From assembly GCF_029783845.1 (NCBI RefSeq), contig NZ_LWID01000001.1, positions 1,488,001 to 1,552,000 on the forward strand: a stretch of DNA of 64,000 nucleotides, read 5' to 3'. This DNA is from Volucribacter amazonae. GTDB taxonomy: Bacteria; Pseudomonadota; Gammaproteobacteria; Enterobacterales; Pasteurellaceae. Under the pieces are notes generated by a model, which did not search any database, was not told the origin of the DNA, and saw only the letters and a list, made by a program, of their open reading frames with translations. The position numbers and the translations under genes were made by a program. Below, piece by piece: positions 57,228 through 64,000 of this stretch. The stretch's first letter is position 1, and each line of letters opens with the position of its first letter.

Positions 57228-58265
57228 TTAGTTAATGATAACCTGAGCTTCACCTGTTTCCGCTTGTTCAATTTTACCAATTAACCAAGCCTGTTCGCCT
57301 GCTTGCTGTAATAGTGCCAAAGCATTTTCTACTTGCTCACTTGGTAAAGCAATCACCATACCCACACCGCAGTTAAAGGTGCGATACATTTCGTGGCGAG
57401 AAATATTGCCCTGTTGCTGTAACCAAGTAAAGATCGCAGGCCATTGCCAGCTTTGCTCATCAATCACTGCTTTGGCATTAGCAGGTAAAACACGTGGAAT
57501 ATTTTCCCAGAAACCACCGCCTGTGAGATGAGCAATAGCATGAACCTCAGTATGTTTAATCAAGTTCAAAATAGATTTTACATAAATTTTGGTTGGGGCT
57601 AATAAATGATCCGCTAAGGATTTCCCCGCTAATTGCTCGCTTTGTGGATCAACACCTGCCACATCAAGCACTTTACGGATTAAGGAATAACCATTGGAAT
57701 GTGGACCACTTGAGGCTAAAGCAATAAGACTATCGCCAGCTTTTACTTTACTTCCGTCAATAATCTCCGCTTTTTCTACCACACCTACACAAAAGCCCGC
57801 CAGATCATAATCGCCTTGATGATACATACCCGGCATTTCCGCCGTTTCACCGCCCACTAAAGCACAACCTGCTTGCTCACAGCCGTTGGCAATGCTTTTT
57901 ACCACTTCTGCCGCAACATCAACCTCAAGTTTACCTGTGGCATAATAATCAAGAAAAAACAGCGGTTCTGCTCCCTGTACTACTAAATCATTGACACACA
58001 TTGCCACTAAATCAATACCAATGCCTTGATGACGTTGTAAATCAATGGCTAAACGCAATTTTGTGCCTACGCCGTCAGTACCAGATACCAAAATCGGCTC
58101 TTTATATTGGCTTGGGATTGCACATAATGCCCCAAAACCGCCTAATCCACCAATAACTTCAGGGCGAGTAGTGCGTTTAACATCCGCTTTAATGCGTTCC
58201 ACTAATTCATTGCCAGCGTTAATATCCACACCAGCGTCTTTATAACTTAATGATTGTTTGCTCAC
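57228..58265 (-). CDS. purM: Phosphoribosylformylglycinamidine cyclo-ligase (AIR synthetase)
   Basis: Fifth step of purine synthesis, ATP-dependent closing of the imidazole ring. 345 residues; [35 protein letters not shown] and [15 protein letters not shown] are the signatures. First gene of purM-dGTPase-purN, with a PurR-type site 55 bp upstream. Confidence 0.96.
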   Translation of the reverse strand: MSKQSLSYKDAGVDINAGNELVERIKADVKRTTRPEVIGGLGGFGALCAIPSQYKEPILVSGTDGVGTKLRLAIDLQRHQGIGIDLVAMCVNDLVVQGAEPLFFLDYYATGKLEVDVAAEVVKSIANGCEQAGCALVGGETAEMPGMYHQGDYDLAGFCVGVVEKAEIIDGSKVKAGDSLIALASSGPHSNGYSLIRKVLDVAGVDPQSEQLAGKSLADHLLAPTKIYVKSILNLIKHTEVHAIAHLTGGGFWENIPRVLPANAKAVIDEQSWQWPAIFTWLQQQGNISRHEMYRTFNCGVGMVIALPSEQVENALALLQQAGEQAWLIGKIEQAETGEAQVIIN

Positions 58266-58319
58266 AGAGGATTTCCTTCACGATTAATAAAATAATTGCG
58301 AGAAATTATACCTATTTAA

Positions 58320-58333
58320 GCAATCGTTTGCGA
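58320..58333. promoter_or_regulatory. PurR-like operator of purM
   Basis: GCAATCGTTTGCGA differs at two positions from GCAAACGTTTGCGT, the PurR consensus core. It is 55 bp from the purM start. Confidence 0.65.
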
Positions 58334-58381
58334 TAGGAATTTTTGTACAAATGTAGTTTGTCAATATTTTATTGTGGTTTG

Positions 58382-58486
58382 ATAGTCGTCCCAATTTAAA
58401 ATAATACTGTGTTGGCACGCCTTGCTGTACTATTTGTATTATCTTTGGCGTGCCAGCTTGCCTTATTTTAAATTGAAACGACTATA
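58382..58486 (+). repeat. Correia-like palindromic repeat, copy K
   Basis: 105 bp, ATAGTCGTCCCAATTTAAAA to TTTAAATTGAAACGACTATA. The core GTACTATTTGTATTATCT (about 58427) is the reverse complement of the core word in copy J with a few changes. It separates purM from acuI. Confidence 0.92.
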
Positions 58487-58577
58487 ACTACCTATTTAAA
58501 TAAAAAACTAAAACACGCTGTTTTTAGAGAATTCTTAGGAAAAGTTGTAAACTAACCTAGAGTGTATTATCAAAGCC

Positions 58578-59557
58578 CTATTTCCCCATTTCCACCACCA
58601 CTCTGCCACAGGTATCGCCATTAAGCAATTTATAAGCATAATCAATGGCTTGTTCTAAGCGGATAGTTTGGCTGGCTTGGTTGAGTAGGCTTAGATCGAG
58701 TTGGCTTAGTTGTTGCCATGCCTTAAGGCGTGTTTCTTTTGGACACATTACACTGTCTATGCCAATTAAGCGAATACCACGCAAAATAAAAGGGGCGACA
58801 GTGGCAGGAAAATCCATACCCTGAGCTAAACCACAACAGGTTACTACGCCACCATATTGTGTGCTTGCGCAAGCATTTGCCAAGGTATGGCTACCGACAC
58901 TATCTATCACGCCAATCCAACGTTCTTTCATTAAAGGTTTAGCGGGTTCGGCGAGGTCTTGACGAGCGATAACCTCCCTAGCGCCTAATTGACGTAGCCA
59001 ATCCGCTTGTTCTGGTTTGCCTGTTGAAGCCATGACTTCATACCCAGTTGTGCCAATATGGCAACGGCAAAACTGCCTACGCCGCCTGTCGCCCCTGTTA
59101 CCAGTATGTTTCCTGACGAGGGGCTAATGCCTTGTTGTTGCAATGCCATAACCGACAACATTGCGGTATAGCCAGCCGTACCGATTAACATTGCTTGTTG
59201 TGGCGAAAGGGATTTGGGGAGGGGAATAAGCCATTGTGCTTTAAAACAGCCAAGTTCCGCTAAACCGCCCCAATATTTTTCGCCAACGCCCCAGCCATTG
59301 AGTAATACCTGATCACCGATTTTAAAAGCATCAGATTGGCTTTTTAATACTGTCCCTACACAATCAATACCTGCCACCATGGGAAATTGGCGTACCACAG
59401 GGCTTTTGCCCGTTATGGCTAGAGCGTCTTTGTAGTTAAGGGTAGAATAATCAATCTTTACTAACACCTCCTCCTGCGGTAATTGGCTTTCTGCAATGAG
59501 CTGAAGCGTAGCTTGATAATGTTGTTGATCTTTGTCAATTATAATCGCGTTGAACAT
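58578..59557 (-). pseudogene. acuI: Acrylyl-CoA reductase / YhdH-type quinone oxidoreductase, frameshifted
   Basis: Zinc-free MDR enzyme; AcuI reduces acryloyl-CoA with NADPH. The N-terminal part (MFNAIIIDKDQ to ILAQLG) ends its frame at 58985, and the C-terminal part is read from ASTGKPEQADWLRQLGARE in another frame. At about 59043, one T is missing: CTGGGTATGAA stands where CTGGGTTATGAA would give QLGYEV. All motifs are otherwise preserved (GATGGVGSFA; GVIDSVGSHTLA), so the loss is recent or an assembly error. It lies two bases from its TetR regulator. Confidence 0.88.
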
Positions 59558-59559
59558 CG

Positions 59560-60174
59560 TTATCTCCCTAATAATTGTTTGAAATAATAAATAAAATGAT
59601 CTAATGGCTGACTAGATTGGCTAAGTTTGGCGCGCATCACTGCCCCCTCCCAGCCAATCCAAAAGAATTCTGCGAGGGCTTGACAATCTAATGTTGCGGA
59701 AATTTGTTCAGCTTGTTGGGCAAGGGATAAACATTGCGCTACTTTGCTCTGCCATTGTTGCAAAATCTGTTGCAGTACAGCTTGATAATCTGAGGGCAAT
59801 AATGTGCTTTCTTGTGCCACATTGCCGATTAAACAGCCACGTTTAAAAGCATATTTTTGCATACCTTGACAGCAATCTTGCGTGAAATTAAATAGGCGTT
59901 GTAAGGGCGGAACATTTTCTGCTAAAAGAAAGCGATCTAATTTTTTAGCAAAATATTCGCCGTAGCCCTGAATAACTGCCAACCCAAAGTCTTGTTTATT
60001 TTTAAAATGATAATAAAAAGAGCCTTTAGGTACGTTGGCTTGTTGCAAAATCCCATTAATATCGGCATTGAGATAGCCTGTTTCTGTCAACCACGCAATA
60101 CCTGTGCGGATTAATAAGGTTTTCGTATCGTTATTTTCGGCTCGTTTTTTGATTGGGCGACCACGTTTTTCCAT
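59560..60174 (-). CDS. TetR-family regulator, AcuR-like
   Basis: 204 residues. N-terminal helix-turn-helix about 25-65: LTETGYLNADINGILQQANV then PKGSFYYHFKNKQDFGLAVI. The C-terminal part resembles AcuR, the acrylate-sensing repressor of acuI. It is transcribed before acuI in the same operon. Two matching operators overlap its promoter (60191-60230), which suggests autorepression. Ligand is inferred, not seen. Confidence 0.85.
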   Translation of the reverse strand: MEKRGRPIKKRAENNDTKTLLIRTGIAWLTETGYLNADINGILQQANVPKGSFYYHFKNKQDFGLAVIQGYGEYFAKKLDRFLLAENVPPLQRLFNFTQDCCQGMQKYAFKRGCLIGNVAQESTLLPSDYQAVLQQILQQWQSKVAQCLSLAQQAEQISATLDCQALAEFFWIGWEGAVMRAKLSQSSQPLDHFIYYFKQLLGR

Positions 60175-60190
60175 AGCGCATTATTATGAT

Positions 60191-60230
60191 TGGACTGAAT
60201 AGTCTAAAATATTATGGACTAGTTAGTCTA
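60191..60230. promoter_or_regulatory. Tandem TetR-type operators
   Basis: Two imperfect palindromes, TGGACTGAATAGTCTA (60191-60206) and TGGACTAGTTAGTCTA (60215-60230), with centres 24 bp apart. They stand 17 bp before the TetR-like gene start and share the half-site TAGTC. Confidence 0.8.
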
Positions 60231-60353
60231 ATGTCAAGTAAGAAAAAATAGTAATGATTTAGAGGCTATTTTTTATCCAAAAGATAAATTGCCTATTTTG
60301 TTGATTTCAAGGTAAACTATGCCACCTAGTAGAACAAAAGAAACAAGAGTGTT

Positions 60354-60632
60354 ATGCGGTTATTGACGGTAATTTTAGCGGGGTTGTTGATTTATTTTCA
60401 GCTTAATTTTTGGTTTGGTAAGAATGGATATACCACTTATCGTGCGGTAGAAAAAGAGATTGTGGTACATAGAGCGGAAAATGAGAAATTAAGCCAGCGT
60501 AATCAATTAGTTGCTGCTGAAATTAAAGATCTCAAAGAGGGGATTGAGGCGGTAGAAGAGCGGGCAAGACTGAATTATGAGATGGTAAAACCCAATGAAA
60601 CTTTTTATCGTATTGTGAAAGAAAATAAATAA
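60354..60632 (+). CDS. ftsB: Cell division protein FtsB
   Basis: Divisome protein that forms the FtsQBL complex. 92 residues: a single membrane helix (about 3-21, [19 protein letters not shown]), then a leucine-zipper coiled coil (about 30-70) and the [25 protein letters not shown] end. ATG 60354 gives the usual length. First gene of a plus-strand operon with ispD 1 bp away. Confidence 0.95.
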   Translation: MRLLTVILAGLLIYFQLNFWFGKNGYTTYRAVEKEIVVHRAENEKLSQRNQLVAAEIKDLKEGIEAVEERARLNYEMVKPNETFYRIVKENK

Positions 60633-60633
60633 T

Positions 60634-61326
60634 ATGTGTCAATCTTCAAATAAGATCTGGGCGGTAGTGCCTGCGGCGGGGATTGGTAGCCGTATGCAAG
60701 CTGAACGCCCTAAGCAATATTTAACTCTACAAGGTAAAACCATTTTAGCCCATACTTTGCAATGTTTAATTAATTATTCAGCCATTGAACGGATTGTGGT
60801 GGCGATTTCGCCAGCCGATCAAGCTTATTTAGCCCAGTTGGTGGAAGTTCAGCATAATAAGGTATGTTTGGTTAATGGTGGGCAAACAAGAGCGGATTCA
60901 GTATTGGCAGGTTTGCAACGTATTGAGCAACCTGAGCAAAGTTGGGTATTGGTGCATGATGCTGCTCGTCCTTGTTTGCGGCATGAAGATTTAGATAAAT
61001 TGTTGCAGGTCAATGATGAGCATGGGGCAATTTTGGCAGTTCCTGCGGTGGATACCATTAAACGCAGTTTGGATCAGCAACGTATTCAACAAACAGAGGA
61101 TCGTGGTCAGTTGTGGCTTGCTTTAACCCCTCAGTTTTTCAAAGCCGATGTGTTGATGAAGGCTTTATTACAGGCAAAGGCACAGGGGTTTAATGTTACA
61201 GATGAAGCCTCTGCAATGGAGCTGGCAGGGTATCAGCCCCGTTTGGTGGCAGGGCGAGCCGATAATATAAAGGTTACACGCCCAGAGGATTTGGCGTTAG
61301 CCGAGTTTTATTTAACGAGGAAATAA
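60634..61326 (+). CDS. ispD: 2-C-methyl-D-erythritol 4-phosphate cytidylyltransferase
   Basis: Third step of the MEP isoprenoid pathway, coupling CTP to MEP. 230 residues; [20 protein letters not shown] near residue 11 (CTP loop), VHDAARPCL near 106 and [10 protein letters not shown] near 190. It is followed two bases later by ispF, with which it works. Confidence 0.96.
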   Translation: MCQSSNKIWAVVPAAGIGSRMQAERPKQYLTLQGKTILAHTLQCLINYSAIERIVVAISPADQAYLAQLVEVQHNKVCLVNGGQTRADSVLAGLQRIEQPEQSWVLVHDAARPCLRHEDLDKLLQVNDEHGAILAVPAVDTIKRSLDQQRIQQTEDRGQLWLALTPQFFKADVLMKALLQAKAQGFNVTDEASAMELAGYQPRLVAGRADNIKVTRPEDLALAEFYLTRK

Positions 61327-61327
61327 G

Positions 61328-61810
61328 ATGATACGTATTGGACATGGTTTTGATGTGCATGCTTTTGGGCAACAGCGTCCTTTGATTATAGGTGGGGTGG
61401 AGGTGCCTTATCATACGGGATTTATTGCCCATTCTGATGGCGATGTGGCTTTGCACGCTCTGACTGATGCTTTATTGGGGGCAGTGGCATTGGGGGATAT
61501 TGGTAAACTTTTTCCTGATACCGATCAACAGTTTAAGGATATTGATAGCCGTATTTTACTTAGGGAGGTTTTTGCACGAGTACGTCAGCAAGGGTATCAG
61601 ATTGGGAATGTGGATTTGACCATTATTGCACAAGCACCGAAAATGCGTCCATATATTGATGCAATGCGAGCGATAATTGCGGAAGATTTGGCTTGTGATG
61701 TTGCACAAGTGAATGTTAAGGCAACCACCACTGAAAAACTAGGCTTTACGGGGCGTAGCGAGGGCATTGCTTGTGAGGCGGTGGTGTTATTGGTGAAAGC
61801 CGTATGTTAG
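61328..61810 (+). CDS. ispF: 2-C-methyl-D-erythritol 2,4-cyclodiphosphate synthase
   Basis: Forms MEcPP with release of CMP. 160 residues; [10 protein letters not shown] (metal Asp8 and His10), [26 protein letters not shown] and [16 protein letters not shown]. The last bases overlap truD by seven. Confidence 0.96.
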   Translation: MIRIGHGFDVHAFGQQRPLIIGGVEVPYHTGFIAHSDGDVALHALTDALLGAVALGDIGKLFPDTDQQFKDIDSRILLREVFARVRQQGYQIGNVDLTIIAQAPKMRPYIDAMRAIIAEDLACDVAQVNVKATTTEKLGFTGRSEGIACEAVVLLVKAVC

Positions 61811-62814
61811 CCTTAGCCCATTTAAAAACTTTGCCAAAACAGACCGCACTTTTGAAAGCACAATGTGAAGATTTTTGTGTGGTGGAGGAATTAGGTTACC
61901 CTCTTACTGGCGAGGGGGAATTTGTGCTATTGTGGGTGCGTAAACGTGATTGTAATACCTTGTTCGTGGCAGAGAAATTAGCCCAATTTGCGGGCATTTC
62001 CCCTCGTCAAGTGAGCTATGCGGGTTTAAAGGATCGCAAAGCGGTAACGGAGCAATGGTTTTGTTTGCATTTGCCTAAACAAACACCTGATTTTAGCCAA
62101 TTTCATTTAGAGGGTGTGGAAATTTTGCAAGTGACTCGTCATCAACGCAAAATTCGTATTGGCAGTTTGGCGGGTAATCATTTTCGGCTGTTATTACGCA
62201 AAGTGGTGGAAGAGCCTGCTTTGCTTGAACGGTTACAAAATATGGCTCAACAAGGCGTGCCAAATTATTTCACAGAGCAACGTTTTGGACGTGATGGGCA
62301 TAATTTAACCCAAGCCATTCGTTGGGCGAATGGTAAAATTAAGGTAAAGGATCGGCATAAACGTAGTTTTTATTTGTCGGCGGCACGCAGTGAAATATTT
62401 AATCAAATTGTTTCTGCTCGTATTGAACAAGGCTTAATTGAACAAGTGATGATGGGGGATATTGTGCAATTAAGCGGTTCGCAGAGTTGGTTTAAAATCG
62501 CCCCAGAGGAAGATTTGGCTGAGTTACAGCAACGTTTGCAACAACGGGATCTTTATTTAACTGGGGCATTAATTGGCGAGGATATTGAGAAAGCAAGTTC
62601 AGCCTTTGAACAAGAGATTATTCAGCAATATTCGGCGTTATTAACCTTAATACAACGAGAAAAAGTGAAAACCTTTCGCCGTCCGTTATTGTTATTGCCA
62701 CAGCATTTCACTTGGCAATTTGTGCCAGAGGGATTGCAATTAGCCTTTTATTTGCCTGCGGGCAGTTATGCCACTGCGGTGGTGCGAGAATTAGTCAATA
62801 TTGAGGAAAATTAA
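61804..62814 (+). CDS. truD: tRNA pseudouridine(13) synthase TruD
   Basis: Isomerises U13 in tRNA-Glu. 336 residues; [16 protein letters not shown] near the start, [15 protein letters not shown] (catalytic Asp near 80), [15 protein letters not shown] near 155, and the RRPLLLLP segment. A uptake word near 61845 is inside. Overlaps ispF by 7 bp and shares one base with surE. Confidence 0.95.
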   Translation: MLALAHLKTLPKQTALLKAQCEDFCVVEELGYPLTGEGEFVLLWVRKRDCNTLFVAEKLAQFAGISPRQVSYAGLKDRKAVTEQWFCLHLPKQTPDFSQFHLEGVEILQVTRHQRKIRIGSLAGNHFRLLLRKVVEEPALLERLQNMAQQGVPNYFTEQRFGRDGHNLTQAIRWANGKIKVKDRHKRSFYLSAARSEIFNQIVSARIEQGLIEQVMMGDIVQLSGSQSWFKIAPEEDLAELQQRLQQRDLYLTGALIGEDIEKASSAFEQEIIQQYSALLTLIQREKVKTFRRPLLLLPQHFTWQFVPEGLQLAFYLPAGSYATAVVRELVNIEEN

Positions 62815-63554
62815 TGCATATTTTATTAAGTAATGATGATGGTATTCATGCTGAGGGCATTCGTGTACTCGCACAGGCTTTGCGTCAGTTTGCTGAAGTA
62901 ACGGTGGTCGCCCCTGATCGCAATCGTAGTGCCGCCTCTAATTCCTTGACCTTAGTTGAGCCTTTGCGTCCGCATAAATTAGATAATGGCGATTATTGTG
63001 TTAATGGTACACCTGCGGATTGTGTGCATTTGGCATTAAATGGCTTCTTAGCTGGGCGAGTTGATTTGGTGGTATCAGGCATTAATGCGGGGGCAAATTT
63101 AGGCGATGATACCCTGTATTCAGGCACCGTTGCGGCAGCAATGGAAGGACGCCATTTAGGCTTGCCTGCTATTGCGGTATCTTTAGACGGTCGTCAGCAT
63201 TATGAAAGTGCGGCTCGTATTGTGAGTGATTTAATTCCTAAATTGCATCACCAATTACTTGAGGGACGGCGTGAAATTATTAATATTAATGTGCCTGATT
63301 TGCCTTATGAACAAATTAAAGGCTTAAAAGTGTGCCATTTAGGGTATCGCGAATCTGCCGCTGAAGTGATTTCTCAACAAGATCCACGTAATGAGCGGAT
63401 TTATTGGATTGGCCCAAGTGGTTTGCCTGAATATGCTAGCGAGGGGACAGATTTTCACGCCGTACAACAAGGTTATGTGGCAATTACACCATTGCAAGCG
63501 GATATGACCGCACATCATTCTTTAGCCTTATTACAAAAATGGGTGGATAATTAA
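62814..63554 (+). CDS. surE: 5'-nucleotidase SurE
   Basis: Metal-dependent nucleotidase/exopolyphosphatase of stationary phase. 246 residues; [14 protein letters not shown] (Asp8, Asp9), [25 protein letters not shown] and [22 protein letters not shown]. It lies two bases before pcm, the usual surE-pcm order. Confidence 0.96.
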   Translation: MHILLSNDDGIHAEGIRVLAQALRQFAEVTVVAPDRNRSAASNSLTLVEPLRPHKLDNGDYCVNGTPADCVHLALNGFLAGRVDLVVSGINAGANLGDDTLYSGTVAAAMEGRHLGLPAIAVSLDGRQHYESAARIVSDLIPKLHHQLLEGRREIININVPDLPYEQIKGLKVCHLGYRESAAEVISQQDPRNERIYWIGPSGLPEYASEGTDFHAVQQGYVAITPLQADMTAHHSLALLQKWVDN

Positions 63555-63556
63555 TT

Positions 63557-64000
63557 ATGCCGACACCAGAACAGCGAAAATTGGTGCAACAGTTATATCA
63601 GCAAGGTATTACTGATGAACGTGTGTTGCAAGCCATTTACGAAACACCTCGTCCGCATTTTGTTGATGAGGCGTTTGCACATCGTTGTTATGAAGATATT
63701 GTGCCGATTTCAGAGGGACAAACCTTAACCCACCCTTATACCTCTGCACGAATGACCGAATTATTACAGATTGAACCGCATCATCATATTTTGGAAATCG
63801 GCACTGGCAGCGGTTATCAAACGGCAGTGTTAGCCAAATTAGCTGACAAAGTATTTAGTGTGGAACGGATAAAAAAGTTACAATGGCAAGCCATACGCCG
63901 TCTTAAACAATTAGATTTATATAATATTCAATTTAAGCATGATGATGGTTGGCAAGGGTGGCAAGCCAAAGCCCCTTTTGACGGTATTATCGTTACTGCT
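63557..64000 (+). CDS. pcm: Protein-L-isoaspartate O-methyltransferase, partial
   Basis: Repairs isoaspartyl residues in damaged proteins using AdoMet. The first 148 codons are present before the window ends: [18 protein letters not shown], the TARPHF-type segment [26 protein letters not shown] and the AdoMet loop [19 protein letters not shown] 63557 follows the surE stop by two bases. The gene is open at 64000, so the 3' end is missing from view, not broken. Confidence 0.95.
   Translation, partial: MPTPEQRKLVQQLYQQGITDERVLQAIYETPRPHFVDEAFAHRCYEDIVPISEGQTLTHPYTSARMTELLQIEPHHHILEIGTGSGYQTAVLAKLADKVFSVERIKKLQWQAIRRLKQLDLYNIQFKHDDGWQGWQAKAPFDGIIVTA

Larger units (their letters stand above)
58266..58577. 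other. 312-bp gap between purM and acuI
   Basis: Contains the PurR-like site (58320-58333) and a full Correia-like repeat (58382-58486). The remaining bases, including 58487-58577, are A+T-rich without recognised features. Confidence 0.7.

Overview
The window reads as chromosome of a Pasteurellaceae bacterium. The 9-base Haemophilus-type DNA uptake word AAGTGCGGT (or its complement ACCGCACTT) recurs through the backbone. It is also built into hairpin terminators, as at 38483-38519. The housekeeping genes look Haemophilus-like: a one-parvulin SurA, an HI_0552-family protein beside apaH, and Sec-containing formate dehydrogenase. The species cannot be named from this sequence. I found no rRNA, tRNA or CRISPR array.

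Layout. 0.07-6.4 kb: trmL, hslR, nudE, cysQ, then the oxidative pentose-phosphate genes zwf-pgl-gnd. 6.6-11.7 kb (minus): an oligopeptide importer oppABC whose ATPase is one fused YejF-like protein. 11.9-14.1 kb: gpt and pepD. 14.08-25.86 kb: an 11.8-kb mobile block bounded by imperfect 77-bp inverted repeats. It carries two IS1595-family transposases with passenger genes, a complete type III restriction-modification system (mod-res), and a nested insertion at its left edge (IS630 inside an IS256-like element inside the inverted repeat). 25.9-32.7 kb: formate dehydrogenase operon fdnGHI-fdhE (minus; fdnG reads one UGA as selenocysteine) with fdhD divergent. 32.7-34.3 kb: A+T-rich cluster of tiny membrane proteins made by tandem duplication, behind a probable class II CRP promoter. 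34.3-38.5 kb: a SetA-type sugar exporter and polA. 38.7-46.5 kb: a type I Zorya anti-phage system (zorABCD) with a divergent XRE-type regulator. 46.6-58.3 kb (minus): argA, glnE, HI_0552, apaH, rsmA, surA, pyrR, purN, dGTPase, purM. 58.6-60.2 kb: a frameshifted acuI with its TetR-type regulator. 60.35-64 kb: ftsB-ispD-ispF-truD-surE-pcm, cut by the window end.

Running through the backbone is a family of about ten palindromic repeats (33-106 bp) with TATAGTCGT-type ends. They lie only between genes and resemble the Correia elements of Neisseria in ends and core.

How the parts work together: mod-res and Zorya are two independent phage-defence layers, both in regions poor in uptake words. The formate genes form one respiratory module (enzyme, maturation factors FdhE and FdhD). 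The purM-dGTPase-purN operon has a PurR-like site, argA has an ArgR-like box, and the acuI regulator has two TetR-type operators.
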